Shown piece by piece: positions 46,001 to 58,860 of a stretch of 64,000 nucleotides of DNA. This DNA is from Cheiracanthium punctorium (Eukaryota; Arthropoda; Arachnida; Araneae; Cheiracanthiidae): contig JAWZYV010013171.1 of assembly GCA_038373885.1 (NCBI GenBank), positions 1 to 64,000 of the forward strand. The letters run 5' to 3'. Every line of letters begins with the position of its first letter. The stretch's first letter is position 1. The translations under genes and the position numbers were made by a program. The notes under the pieces are model-generated. The model saw only the letters and a program-made list of their open reading frames with translations, was not told the origin of the DNA and did not search any database.

Positions 46001-47072
46001 ATTGGAGAAAGTCATACAAGTTGTCTCGAACAAGTTTAAAAAAAAATTAATAATTAGAAGAAAAAATTTTGTTATTCTGAAGACGGAACAAATGTTACAA
46101 AACAAGGAAACTAATTAAAAGAAAAATACCCGCAAACGATACAGCTGATTTTTCTTCATTGACTAAAAATTTAATAACATCATCCAGTCACTCAAAACTT
46201 AAAAAGATGACTCAATTTACGACATCTATTCAAAAATAAAACACGGAATTCATTTTCACAAATGCTATGGATAGTTATCCAGTTCTTATTGCCCAACTTG
46301 GGTTATAGCGAAAAAAATTAGGTCGCTTTACCTTGAGCAGTTAGTTCACAGGTAATTAACCCGCATACATTTGGAGGAGATAAACAATTAATAAACAGCC
46401 AAACGATATTACAGGAGGAAAAATAAACGCACCCAAAAACGAAACACGCTAACTAGGTCGAAAATCAACAGGTGATGAGATAATTTATTAAATCACCGTT
46501 GACAAAAGATTTTTTTAGGGGGGGGGGGGGAGAATCAAGCCACAAGCAAATACCGCGGGATAATTTTGGAGAAGAGAATTGACTAATAGAACTGATTATT
46601 AATTATTTACAAACGCTACATCGAATGCATATTCAATTAGGATTTAAAAAATAATTGTTATTCAGGAAGTGGGTTTCGGCATCATTTATGTCAACATCGC
46701 TAAAAATAAATGTAAATAATCATACTGCTTTAGGCTACCGTATTTCCATAGTTCAAGACATTAGGAGAAAACTAAACCAAATATAACAAATTAGTAAATA
46801 ATAATCGACCCCCTTCCCCCCACAAGCAAATCATATGACCCTGTTTACTATGTTTAATATAGCTTTTAAAAATAGCTTATTTCAGACTATTTTGACATAG
46901 CTATTTATTTCAGACTATGCTGTCAAAGGCAATTCAACCCTTTCAAGATTTCTTCGGCGTTGGAAATATATTTGTAATTTAGTTCCCTTAGTACCGCTGG
47001 AATCGAAAGGGTTAAACGAAATCGGATTAATTTTTTTAATCGGATTGTTCTTTCTAAAATCTGACCACTTGT
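46001..47072. other. intergenic, no gene seen
   Basis: AT-rich. A G run at about 46517-46530 lacks MITE termini. Confidence 0.4.
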
Positions 47073-47218
47073 TAGGGATGCGACATCCATGTTTTCAAAA
47101 CATCAACGTTTTTCAGAATAGCGATGTTTTATACATCGATGTATTGAAACCGATGGTTGCTTGTTTGTTGTAAGGCTTACAAACATCGATGTTGACAAAC
47201 AAACATGTCGCATCCCTA
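47073..47218. mobile_element. 146-bp hAT-like MITE TAGGGATGCGACAT
   Basis: Termini TAGGGATGCGACATCCATG and CATGTCGCATCCCTA with repeated ACATCGATG motifs inside. No target duplication is evident. Confidence 0.7.
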
Positions 47219-49008
47219 ATTTACAAAAAGTGGCTAAGTATATTCTGTAGATGTTGATAAAGCATCAAGTATACAACCGACTATGCGAAAAAACATCGAC
47301 GTCGAACATTGGCGCCAGAACCAGGGAGCCGGAGGGGACAATTAACCCCCTATATTAAGATTTTGTAGTGAAGGGTCGAAGTATACTTTTTGGCCCCCAC
47401 TTTTCGGAACCCAGAATTTATCGTTAATTAAAAATTTGTTGATACACCATCAACCAATTATTGTGTTATATCGTGTAAAATGTGTTTTTTTTTTGAAGAA
47501 CAGAGAAGTTCACATAAATACGGACAAACCCACAAAATCGCCAATCGTATAGAGTGGGTAGGTACACTTCAAGTGGTTACTTCCCACACATCGGCACGCC
47601 AAGAGATCGCCAACAATTTCATCCCCTTTTCAAGAACGATCAGTGCGTGACCCTGCAGATCTAGACTCACGGAAAATATCACGAGGATTGCCCCCGTTCT
47701 AAAGTGGGGATGACAAAAGCGGGAAGATAGCCCCCCCTAAATTACTCCAGCCAGTGTCATTCGGAGATGTCTAGCAAGGGTATAATAAGAGTTCCTTTAT
47801 CAACAGCAATAATTAAAACTTGTCTTTAGAAAAATATTTTAAAACGCTCGAAGCATCGCACTTACTATCGCTTACTTTGAAAAAAAAAATTAATATTTTA
47901 TTCTTTTTTTTTTCACGATTTTAAAATTCGCTAATTTTAATTTAAAATGCGTGCGCTCACTGTCTCAGGAAGGAAGGAAAAAAAGAAAAGAAGGGAAATT
48001 TGAAGGAAGAAAATTGTGTTAACTATTTACATATATTTACCTCAAAATTTACTTATTCGTTTTAGTTGTGGACGCAGGATCTTATTTTAGGCTGGGTATT
48101 CGGAGCACGTGACATGGCGCTTCCATTTTATAGTTGTCCTAGAAACTGCACAGATAGTATCAAAACACGTACTAAAATGATCTTTCACACATTATGAAGG
48201 TTTAATTTCTACCTGAAAATCAAAGTAAATTATCTGAATATTTTAATTGAATCCAACAAATTATTCGAAGAGTTTAGTTTCATAAATTGACATTTATTTT
48301 CCTATTTTATAAAGATAGTTGCAAGTTATGCATAAATGTATAAATTTAATAATATCTGATGCTAATAACTAATAAGTAGTTCGACAAAATCCTCTAAAGT
48401 TTTAGACATTCTAAAATTTAAACTTTTGGTCAGAGAAAAGAGAAAATTAGATTTTTTTTTTTTTTTCGGAAACATATATCGTAATTTAATGTGTTCTCTT
48501 GAGTTTTTGTAGAGCCTGAAATATTTGACCCATTAACTGTATATAGAACATTTTAAAACTAAAATTTAAAAAAAAAACTGTTAAATTCTTTTTAAATGCA
48601 TTTTCTTAAATTCATGTTAAATATTTTTTGCAATTCCCCTAAAGAACACTTGAGCAATGTGACAGAGGCGTTTAAAAGTTTAATGTTAAGAAAATCTTCA
48701 TGCACGGGTGATTTGTGAAACGTAAATTATTTTCATTTAAGTAATATTCCACAACAAATTTTTTTTCGGGGTTTTCCGCAAGTACCCTACAGAGGGTGTT
48801 CACACATTTTTGTAACGATTTTGCTATATATATAGATATAAATATAAGAATTTTATTTTCTAATGTGTTCAGTCTGATAGCCCTTTCTTTGAACCATCAT
48901 ATTACATCTTGATTTCAAAGATGAAAGTCCTTTTCTTAAAACATCAAGGCTGATATTGTTCCACTCCTCCATCACAATCTTGTAGTAATATAATCATTTG
49001 TAGTAATA
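47219..49008. other. intergenic, no gene seen
   Basis: No delimited repeats or coding signals between the 146-bp MITE and the SINE at 49023. Confidence 0.4.
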
Positions 49009-49022
49009 TATGAATGTATCTT

Positions 49023-49256
49023 GTGTTTGCGTGATTATGGCAACGCTATACTAGGGCAATCTGCCAAGGATGGGAAGGTGCCTAGGTAGGAGAACTTTCT
49101 AAGGGGTTCTAAAGCGTATTCACGTTACATCTGGAAAAAACCTACCAAAAAACCAGACTGTTAGATCGACAGCTGCTCGATGGGACCCGATCCCGGACCT
49201 TCACTCTTCGGCAGTCTACCATTTTCAGTGACATAACTACTGTGCGATGGTAAGGC
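49023..49256 (-). mobile_element. tRNA-derived SINE, minus copy with duplication
   Basis: Flanked by TATGAATGTATCTT (49009-49022) and TATAAATGTATCTT (49257-49270). Body shared with 45761-45989 and 54723-54868. Confidence 0.75.
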
Positions 49257-50286
49257 TATAAATGTATCTTAAAGTAGAAATATAATTCAACTCATCTTCG
49301 TTTAGAAATATATTTAATTTTATATTTCAATTCCATTCATTATCACTGAAAAATAACGTTGAATAAATACTTGTCACACATTTTTTGCTTTCCTGCCTTT
49401 TAAGATGCAATTTATTCCAGGAAAAACTCATGTATATGTAAAAAAAAAGTTACTATTACATTTGTTTGTTCATCTTAAAATACACTGGAATAAAATAAAC
49501 TAGAAGGTTCTGTAGAAAATTTTACTTAATTGAAGTTTTAGACGTATTTCGTATTTTGTATGTATTAAGAAAATAAACGTATTTTGTATTTTTTCAATTT
49601 AGAAAGCATTTTGTATTTTGTAATTTTTTGTGTTTGAATAAATGTAATTTGTATTTTGCATCGAAAATACATTTTTTTAATGTATTTTGCCCAACTCTGC
49701 TTCTGTAACTGCTTTCAAAGAGCATTGCAGAGCAAGCAGTAATTATTTTTATTTCCAACGGAGGAGAGAGTATGAGGGAGCGTCCTCTAAGTGAAACTGT
49801 ACTCCCCCTCTCTAACCAACGGGGGATGAGGGGGAGAAAAGCAATAAACTTTAGGTTCACCACTGCCGATCTCTGGGAAGATAGGACTTCAAGTGTCCCC
49901 AGAATCTATAAGCACCCCCTGCCCATAGCAACAATAGCAGAGAATACGATATTGTAGTTACGGTAAACAGTGTTTTGAATGACTAATTTGTGCAGCGATT
50001 TTAACCCCATTTATTAAAACGAACGGATCACAATGATGATAGCTTGTAATGAAGAATGTGTCTCCAGAATCCATGGGCACCCTCTGCTATAATCAACACC
50101 AGTATTGGGAAATTGGGATGGTCATGATAATCGTTGAAGGACAGAAGGTGCACATAAATCCGGTAACACTTAAGGCTCAATTTGTTCCAACATAAGGATT
50201 GCGACGACAGTAGTATGTTTCAAGATCAGGAAGATCAAACTTGATCTATCCCATTTTTGGGATAGCAACACTATTTCAATCGTGTA

Positions 50287-50803
50287 TTAACCCTTTAAAG
50301 CGCAGTGTTCCCGCTCTGGAAACACCAAACGCTGACGTTTTGACTGTTGCCAGCCACGAAGAATACATTTGATTTCTATAAAAATAGTTGCGGGTGACAT
50401 AGCTCCTCGAGAATCCTTTACTTTTAAGCACGTCATTTCCCGTCAAAAAATGGTCACGATTCTTTTTAACAGCACTGAGATCTGCTGGAAAATGGAAGAA
50501 TGCGAGAACAGCTCGATAGATTGCCCAATGCTGAAAAAAGGGCAGCCGTTGCCATCGCTCGACTTAACTGCCAATAAGATGGCGGACGATCGAAACGGTC
50601 ATCGCGTGCCACAGATCTAAAGACCCTTTTTTTGATGCAGCTGGCTGTGCGGCACAGCCAGCTGCGTCAAAAAAAGGGTCTCTAGATCTGTGGCACGCGA
50701 TGAACGTTTCGATCGTCCGCCATCTTGTTGGTAGTTAAGTCGAGCGATGGCAATGGTTGCCCTTTTTTCAGCATTGGAAAAGGGTTGCGCCTTAAAGGGT
50801 TAA
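50287..50803 (+). mobile_element. TTAA hairpin MITE, copy 13 (most complete)
   Basis: The best reference copy: TTAACCCTTTAAAGCGCAG end, GGGAACAC-type subterminal hairpin, about 220 bp of unique sequence, two long inverted arms meeting at CAGCTGGCTGTGCGGCACAG, and the right end GGGTTGCGCCTTAAAGGGTTAA minus small changes. No coding capacity. Confidence 0.9.
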
Positions 50804-52681
50804 AGGGTACGGGGTGACTGCGGAGTCCGGCCAACGCTTAGAGATCAGAACAATAACTGTGACTGTTGAAGAACAGGGCTCTTTATAAAACGTATCTCAC
50901 AATATATCAGCTTGTTCCACCATCAAAAAATTCCTCCTGGCCCCCTTGATGTCGCATCCCTTATAACTTGTAACTAGGTCTCCTTTATAGTTTGTGTGCG
51001 TTCGCGCCGGCTCAAGAGACTTAAATTTCCCGGTCGAACAAATTAATAATATTAGTAAAAATACCTAACTACTTAAGACATCAAGGATTACGGTTGACAA
51101 TTGGCGGACAAGTACAAGAAGGTAGTTTGGCCAGGACAGTGGCAAAAATAGAAAAAATATAAATGACTCATACCTGGCATGTGATAAGTACATAATTACA
51201 TATAATGATGGTATGTATCGCTTTTTTCATTTGATGAATTATTATCTCTCAATACCTTAAGATACTTCATACACAAAATTTTCCTCTGTTGGGGCTGTTC
51301 AACGATAAATAGCGATTAGAAAATTAAGAAGATAAAGTCAAACTTGAAATGAGAAAAATAAATAATATACGAGTAATTACTTCTCATTCATTTAATTATC
51401 TCACTACTTCCATTCAAATTCACCAACCCAGATTTGAAAGCTACTGTGTTGTCCCTTTTTTACCCACAGGATTTTTCCACTAGTAGGTAAAAAAGTGCCA
51501 ACCCTGTCAAGGATAAACACAACTTTTGAGCTGAATAAAACTGTCAGTAAAATTTTCATGCCACTGTTATTAAGTGAAATCTGTCATAAAGTACAAGAAG
51601 GCAAGCTACGCCATTTTGTGATTGGTGCATTTCTCAGGAATGAAAACAAAGTCCATAGAGGGGCAACCAGGAAAAAAAAAAAAATAGAGGCAGCCATTCT
51701 TGACGAGTCAAAAAGAAAGAGGAAATAATGAAAACACCGCCGGCAGTTTTCCTCCAAAATATTTGAAAACTCATCTTGAAATCTATCGAGTCACCAGACA
51801 GCCAAGTGCGAGAACAATAGTTGGCGAAATGAAAATGTCGACATTTTGAGCAATAAAATAGCCGCAAATGGAAAAAAAGGGGGAGGTTGTTTTTTAATAA
51901 GCTCTGAGATTTTGTTATTTCCTTAGAATACGAAAAGGAAAATTAAATTCTGGAATTATTTCATTTCATTTTTAAAATAGAATTGTGTGAAAAATCCTCT
52001 TCGCCATCAAGGTCCCCTCCTCTCTGAAATGGGGCTTACAGTACGCAACTGGAAGCCCACATACATGCTGGAAAAAATTCGTACACAGGGTCGTGCACAG
52101 AAAAAAATTCGGGGAGAGTCCAAAAACTTCGGAGGGGGTACAAACGGTGAAAGAGGAAGAATTTTTAACAAGAAGCCTTCATCATTATTATTTTGTCAAA
52201 ATTCTAAATTTAGGGGGGGGGGGGGACACCAGGCCTTGGTGGTACATACATATGAAATCGCAAAATCAGTTACATACGGGGCTTTGCTAAGGCGAGGTTG
52301 TGCACCAAGGTCCCCCACCCCTCCCCCGGCAGAAATTTATGAGGGCCCTTCTTATTTGATTGTGTGTAGTATAGATGCCACACTATAGTAAAGAATACAC
52401 ATACACAGTAGAAATATTTTTGTTCTTAGTTAAGATAACTATTGACATTATGTATGAATTGTTCAAACCTATTTACTAACAATTGGTTACGTATTAATAG
52501 ACAGTTTTTTTATGGGATGCTGAGCTTGTGTACTGGGGGAAAGAGGAGGGGATTGTGGCGAAAACAGCTAATTACTTCAATTATAATGGACTGGTCGATG
52601 GACATATGAAGCATTGCACAAGTTAAGAGAAATTGTAAAATTACAGAAAAAAAAAATAATAATATAAGATGAGAAAAGACG
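50804..52681. other. intergenic with partial hAT scraps
   Basis: GTGCCAACCCTG at about 51495 and a CAGGGTCGTGCACAG / GGTTGTGCACCAAGG pair at about 52085-52305 look like eroded hAT ends. The 133-codon frame at 51987-52388 runs through the latter. Confidence 0.35.
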
Positions 52682-52689
52682 GGAACTGA

Positions 52690-52874
52690 CAGAGCCTGAT
52701 TACGTCCAACTGGGGCCCCGGGCACTGCTGAATTTGGGGGCCCCCATCTATGAAATTTGTTGTATTTTTCATGAAATTTTGATGTAAAAAAGAACAACAT
52801 TTGATATTGGGGGCCCTTTAAAGCCGGGGGCCCTGGGCAAAGACCCGATTTGCCCATGCGATAATAAGGCTCTG
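52690..52874. mobile_element. hAT MITE CAGAGCCTGATTA
   Basis: Termini CAGAGCCTGATTA and TAATAAGGCTCTG, with perfect duplication GGAACTGA at 52682-52689 and 52875-52882. Confidence 0.9.
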
Positions 52875-53494
52875 GGAACTGAAGTTTATTGCAAAAAGGC
52901 TACCGCGCAATTACCAAAGAAACAAAAGGATAGAGATTCCAGGTTAATACCGTAATTAATAGGAGAGATCAAGCTACCCACTGGCTAAAATAATACTATC
53001 TGTAACAGCCCGATGCTATACTTTCTATCCGGGTTGTAAAAATTTTCAGCTACCAAGCTGTTTTTTTCGCCTTCTACTCCCAAGAGAGAGGTATAAATTT
53101 CAATTTTTAAAATGCAATAGTGGGCCTTTGGGAACCCCCCTAATGGCGGTGCTGAAAGGTGCGTCTCTGGTTAGGGGGAGCCTCCCCCACCTAACATAGG
53201 CACATTCTGTTACACCTGGCAAAGTTAAGTGCCTAACTGGCTAACTTGATAAACTTTTAACTAAAACTATAATAAACTTTTTATCTCTGATAGACTTCGC
53301 ATAATTCTAACTTAATTGGGAATATATCATTAAGTTTTTTTTTTGTTTTTTTTTTTTTAACAAAATCGATATATTTTCTATTTGTGGTAGACTAGAAAGA
53401 ATTTTAAAACTAGTAGTTGGAATACGTGTAAATATTATTTTCCTTCAATCGAAAATTAATACAAATAGATTGGGCAAAATTGCATATTTGCAAA

Positions 53495-53961
53495 CAGGGC
53501 CGGAAAAATCTATTGCCCGGGGCATGTGAAATTTTCAGCCGGGCATCTGTTTCTTTTTTCCACTTGCCCGACTGGGCATGTAAAAAAATCGACTGCGAGG
53601 AATTCATAAATTACTTGCTAAAAAATTATGCATATACTTTTAAGTGCCATCAATTTTTTCAAATTTTGGTACGGAAAAAATAAATGTCCATTTCTGAGAT
53701 TTTATCAATGTGCTAGTGGCAATCTCAATACCTTAACTATAGTGTAAACAGAATACAGAACCCCAACAATAATAGAGAAAGATAAAAATCCCATTCACAT
53801 GTGTTTAAGGATTTTCCGAGTTTTTCTTCAATGCAAACAAAATGAATGTAAATTTCACAGCACGATAAAATTTAGTTTTTTGGGGGCAAGTAAATTTTGG
53901 TTCGGGCATATATTACGTATTTTAGGTTACATGTAAATTTTTGGATATTTTTCTGCCCCTG
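53495..53961. mobile_element. hAT-like element CAGGGCCGGAAAAAT
   Basis: Termini CAGGGCCGGAAAAAT and ATTTTTCTGCCCCTG, with flanks TTTGCAAA and GTTGCAAA (one mismatch). Confidence 0.8.
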
Positions 53962-54184
53962 GTTGCAAAATTTTAAATAAAAACTATGACAGCGTTACTA
54001 TTTTCCTGGTAGACTAGTAAAATTGCACTAACCTAGTTGGCAAAAATTTCAAAATAAGTTCATAAAAACCGTAATTTGACTTGGCAATTTAAAGACCCCC
54101 CCACCCATCCCCCTGTAAAAAATTTCACAACACCCTGGTTACGTAACTGTCGATACAACCATGGGAAAATCATAGAGTGGACTG

Positions 54185-54375
54185 AGGACTCCACCATAAA
54201 GACACTGGCGATGGTAGATGGCTGAAGTTGTGAAGGTCCCGGGTTCAGGCCCATCGAGCGGCCACCGATTTAACGGTCTAGAGTTTTGGGCGATTTTCTT
54301 GAGATGTAACGTGGATGCGCATTAGAAACCCCATAAAAAGTGCTCCGCCTAAGACACCCCTCGAGTAGCTTTGCC
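54185..54375 (+). mobile_element. tRNA-derived SINE, plus copy
   Basis: Contains a box-B-like GGGTTCAGGCCC, the AACGGTCTAGAGTTTTGG body, and the tail CTCGAGTAGCTTTGCC, where MITE copy 14 interrupts it at TTAA. Confidence 0.65.
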
Positions 54376-54901
54376 TTAACCTTTAACCCGCAGTGTTCCC
54401 GCTCTGGGAACACCAAACTCTGATGTTTTAACTGTTGCCAGCCACGAAGAATAGATTTGATTTCTATAAAAATTGTTGCGGGTGACATAGCTCCACGAGA
54501 ATCCTTTAACTTTTTAGCACGTCCTTTCCCGTAAAAAAATGGTCCCGATTATTTTTAACAGCACTGACATCTGCTGAAAAATGGAAGAATGCGAGAACAG
54601 CTGGATAGATTGTCCAATGCTGAAAAACGGGCACCTGTTGCCATCGCGACTTAACTACTATCTTGCTGATAGTTAAGTCGAGCGATGGCAACGCGGCTGC
54701 CCTTTTTTCAGGATTGGTAAAGTTGTTTTTATGTTTTGTTGTTTAAGACAAACCTGCATGCGGGGTATCTGCCTAGGATAAGGGGTGCCTTGGTAGAAGG
54801 ACTTTCTAAGGGGTTCTAACACGTATTCACGTTACATCTGGAAGAAAACCTACCAAAACTCCAGGCCGGGATTGGGAAAGCGTTGCGCCTCAAAGGGTTA
54901 A
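54376..54901 (+). mobile_element. TTAA hairpin MITE, copy 14, with nested SINE piece
   Basis: TTAACCTTTAACCCGCAG at left and GCGCCTCAAAGGGTTAA at right. Most of the hairpin centre is deleted. A 146-bp SINE fragment (54723-54868) is inserted near the right end with duplicated GGATTGGTAAAG / GGATTGGGAAAG. Confidence 0.85.
54723..54868 (-). mobile_element. 5'-truncated SINE inside MITE copy 14
   Basis: Tail portion of the tRNA-derived SINE in reverse orientation, flanked by a 12-bp duplication with one mismatch (54711-54722 and 54869-54880). Confidence 0.75.
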
Positions 54902-55557
54902 GGCGACAATGGACCATAATTATTTTTTTCTGCATTTATTTGCCAATTGCTGTAAAATTTTGTATATTGACATAGTATTTTTACTAGTCAAATAAAACTA
55001 ACTCAAAGTTAACTTCAGAGTTTAATTAATTAAGGAATTAATTAAAACATGCTAATTAATGATATTATCTAAAAATGCTCCATGCGCATCAATTTTTGTC
55101 TGTGACATTAGAATTTTTTTCCTTAAGCTAGCTTTATGTAGCTATAATAAAAGTTAGTGCGCAATTTTTTTTTATAATCAAAGCTTTAGTAATGAAGAAA
55201 TTATTTTCGTACACATATGTGATTTTCGGCAAAATTTCAACCAAAACAACACAAAAACTTAAAAAAACTAAATTTTTAAAAAAATATTCAATAAAACTTG
55301 CACTAAGTTTCATTAATACATGTATGAAGCATCTTTTCACCAAATTTCAGTAAGATACAACAATACTGAATGCGCATGGAACATTTTTAGATAATATCAT
55401 TAATTAGCATGTTTTAATTAATTTCTTAATTAATTAAACTCTGAAGTTAACTTTGATTTAGTATTTTTACTAGTCAAATAAAACTATGTCAATATACAAA
55501 ATTTTACAGTAATTGGCAAATAAATGGCGAAAAAAATAATTATGGTCCATTGTCGCC
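54902..55557. mobile_element. 656-bp fold-back element with ~200-bp terminal inverted repeats
   Basis: Ends GGCGACAATGGACCATAATT and its reverse complement. The arms (about 54902-55100 and 55355-55557) are nearly identical for about 200 bp. TTAA lies at both edges (54898-54901 and 55558-55561), and the left one is shared with MITE copy 14. The interior is AT-rich without an ORF. Confidence 0.85.
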
Positions 55558-55561
55558 TTAA

Positions 55562-55701
55562 TACACAATAACAGACAGAGTCGACAGAATTGAAATCAAC
55601 AATTAGAATTCATCTTCGGTGTCGCCAAGATAATTCGCTGACGGCGTTACAGGATTCAACAGCCGAAAGAGGGAGAGAAACAACTTATTATATACGGCTG
55701 A

Positions 55702-55732
<31 letters not shown>

Positions 55733-56376
55733 CTCAACGTAATTATGGTTTTGGTAAAGAAAAGAAAAAAAAAAAGAGGACATGACGCGAGTTAAAAAAG
55801 AAAGTGAGCGAATGTAGTAACCACGATTTTTTTTCTTTTTCTATTTTCCCCCAATGAACTCATTAAAGGCAACTGGAACCTTTAGGAACAGTGGCTGCAT
55901 TGACTCTGGGAATGTTTTTTTTAATTCTTCGTGTTTTCGCTTTCGGCAAGGACTTGAGGTCGAGAGGGAAAATGAACAACAGTTTCGACCGCGAAATGAA
56001 GAGAGAGAGAAAGAACAAATTGCACCAGTCGAACTTGTTAGGAGAGAGGCACGCGCGCCAGCTGAGAAAATGAATGTTGTGAGAAATAATCAGGGTTTAA
56101 GAACTGAGTTCGGAAGTTCTTCAAAAACGCTAAAAATAAAAAAAAAGCTTTAGCTAAACGCTAAAATACCTATAAATACGAGTTCACATAGCATTTTCAA
56201 TGCCTTAATGAGTTTCATTTACATTTGTAAATTAAATTTTAGGCACGACATCTTTAAAGAATTAATACACAGCCGTGCAAAAGAATTTTTAAAAATTGAA
56301 ATGAAAATTAATAATCGCACTTACCATAAAGAGAAAAAAAAATGTTTAATTCCAAGACGGTACAAGCCCAACATAA
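55562..56376. other. intergenic with A-rich tracts
   Basis: An A run of about 27 at 55702-55728 and purine-rich sequence to 56090. Two overlapping plus-strand frames (55854-56153) are driven by GAGAGA-type composition. Confidence 0.4.
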
Positions 56377-56384
56377 CACATCAC

Positions 56385-56553
56385 CAGGGGCGTAGCCAAA
56401 GGGGGTCATAACCCCCCCCCCCTCCACGAGGAATTTTTTGCCATACAAAATGTATATTCTTGACTGCATTATCACACACACGTATACATATATATGAGTT
56501 GTAGTAGTAAGTCGTAACCCCCCCCCCATGAGAAATTTCTGGCTACGCCCCTG
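56385..56553. mobile_element. CAGGGGCGTAGCCA hAT MITE
   Basis: Perfect duplication CACATCAC at 56377-56384 and 56554-56561. Near-identical layout to the copies at 11879 and 35044. Confidence 0.92.
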
Positions 56554-56943
56554 CACATCACATACTGCATTAATACTGAATATTGTTGAAATTTATAGTA
56601 AATTAAATTAAATATCTTAGCTGTGCTTTATATTCATTTTTAAGAAATATTACTTACTATATAAAACTGCACTGTATCAAGCTTTATTTGTTTTAATAGA
56701 AAAATTTCAAAAATAGAGACAATAACAAATAAAATGATTATTATTATTCAAAGCAAAGGCTTTAGCAAAAGAGCGAAGATGCCTTGTTTTGTTTTTTCAT
56801 TGTCTTTTCGCATTTTGCTAAAAATGCGACCGTAATGGAAACCCTAGAAATATTGCAAGATCCGAAAGATGTTGCATCACTCGATTTTCTCTGGTACCTG
56901 CCAAGATTGGCCAAGTGTTCGTATCTAGGATATGGAAGGTAGG

Positions 56944-57351
56944 CAGAGCCTGAGCGGTCAGGAGCAAGCGGGGCAGCTTCCCGGGATCCCAGTCAAAGGG
57001 GGAGGCCCAAATCAAGAAATGTTTCTCTTATATCTAGTAGAAATGTGTTGTTTCTAGAAAGTTTTCCTCTCTCTGCTTAAACTTCAATATGAAACTGAAA
57101 AAAGTGCTTTAATAAAGCATTAAGTAAAATGATGAACGTTTGGTCAATATGATCATTTTGGGCTGCACCAAAAGTCCGCTCTTTTTCAGTTGCAGAAAAG
57201 TCCCAAGCATCTACAAGAATAGGAACCTGGAATTTAAGGAAGCTTGCAGATTTAGACTTAATAATTTTTGGAAAACTGAATGGCTACATATGAAAGGGGA
57301 CCCCATAACAACTGTATGACCCGGACCACATGTTGGCTTAGTCGGGCTCTG
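56944..57351. mobile_element. hAT element CAGAGCCTGAGC
   Basis: Termini CAGAGCCTGAGC and GTCGGGCTCTG, with flanks AAGGTAGG (56936-56943) and AAAGTAGG (57352-57359). Confidence 0.75.
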
Positions 57352-58497
57352 AAAGTAGGTTACGTGCCATGGGAGAACTTAGAAAGGGGGCGCATATTAC
57401 CAATGCGAGGGTGACGCGACGAGAGGAGCGTTTAACTTGTTCGTTCATTGTAAGGACGCGAAGACAGCGATTCTCCTTTGTGTACCCATCGTTGCTTCTC
57501 GGCTTGGGTTTTTAAATGCTGTTGTTGCAATTTTTATACATAACGACTAAAAGAAATCGTCCCCTTTTCAAGAAGTTGACATCAGAAATTTATCTATTAT
57601 TGCTGGTATTAGCAAAAATCGAAGAAAGTCGGAAAAATATCTAGGCACAAATGGGTTAAGCCAATAAGACACTAAAATATCTATTTTGAATTGCCGTCCT
57701 TCGAACCTAGAGCAACGAGAGTTTATTCATTTGTATAATGAACTGTCGCGACAGTAACCCATGTAAATGGTCACTCTAAAGAAATTTTAAGACGGACTCT
57801 ACAAACGAAGTGATCGGTGTCACTCTTACAAAGAGTTTTGTCTGTTGTGAGCGATACCCGAACATTGATATAAATGTTTTGCACAAAATAACATGGCACA
57901 GGTTCATCATACAAATTAACTCCCCCCCCATCAATTACACACGCACACAATATCAACAGCAAAATCTGCCAAGTTTTTAAAAACCAGACTGCCATTCACT
58001 ACATCAGCGATTCCCAACCTTTTAACATTGTGCCTCCCCTCTCATTCCTCAGCATATTCAGTTTTTTATTCTTAACAATGAGAACCGATTGGCCTTTTCT
58101 AAAAAGTCATACTATAGGACGAGTTTGACTAAACATTTAAAGCGAAAATAGATTTGTTTCGGAGTAAAAAATAAGAATAAATAAGATTTTTGTAAAAACA
58201 TCCATTATCACTTGCGCTTTGCCCGTCTTTCCACCGGTTGGGAACCGCTGCTCTACATGACTGGAAAGAGAGGCTATAACAACAGCTGAATCGAAAGAAC
58301 AACAAAAGGTTCACCTCGTAGTTAGAGAAGCTGAATAAACGGCACACCGCCAACAAGGATAAAAATTATGTAGTCACAGAAACAGATGAAGGAAGTAACG
58401 CCGCTTGCAGCACATCGAGCTTGAGATGGACGGAAAATGTCACATGACTGGTAAAACGAAGAATAAATAAATTTCTAGAGGCACTTTTTCATAGTAT

Positions 58498-58658
58498 TAG
58501 GGATGGACGCGAGACGAGACACAGATTTACGGCTTTTTTGCGAGACGAGACACACATTTTTAACATTATGATATAGGGATTTTTGCGAGACGAGACAAAG
58601 CTTTTAAGCTATTTTGCGAGACGCGAGACTCCTATTTTTCGTCTCGCGTCCATCCCTA
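58498..58658. mobile_element. hAT MITE TAGGGATGGACGCGAGACG
   Basis: Termini TAGGGATGGACGCGAGACG and GTCTCGCGTCCATCCCTA, with flanks CATAGTAT and CATAGTGT. The interior repeats GCGAGACGAGAC. Confidence 0.88.
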
Positions 58659-58691
58659 CATAGTGTTATACATATCTGCATTGTATAATAG

Positions 58692-58860
58692 CAGAGACGG
58701 CCCGAGGGGCGTGCGCGGCCCCAGGCGAAGCGCAAGAGTGGGGCCTCTTCTCTATCATGTCTTATGAGATAGCAATAAAATAGCCCAGGAGCGGGGGGCC
58801 TCTGTAAGCGCGGGGCTTTAGGCGATCGCCTACATTCGCACCCCCCTTGGGCCGGCCCTG
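58692..58860. mobile_element. hAT MITE CAGAGACGGCCCGAGGGG
   Basis: Termini CAGAGACGGCCCGAGGGG and CCCCTTGGGCCGGCCCTG, with ATAATAG on both sides (7 bp). Lies 33 bp after the previous MITE. Confidence 0.82.

Noticed and set aside
51987..52388. 133-codon frame
   Set aside because: Runs through G-rich hAT-like debris. The Gly/Pro-rich product is explained by the nucleotide runs.
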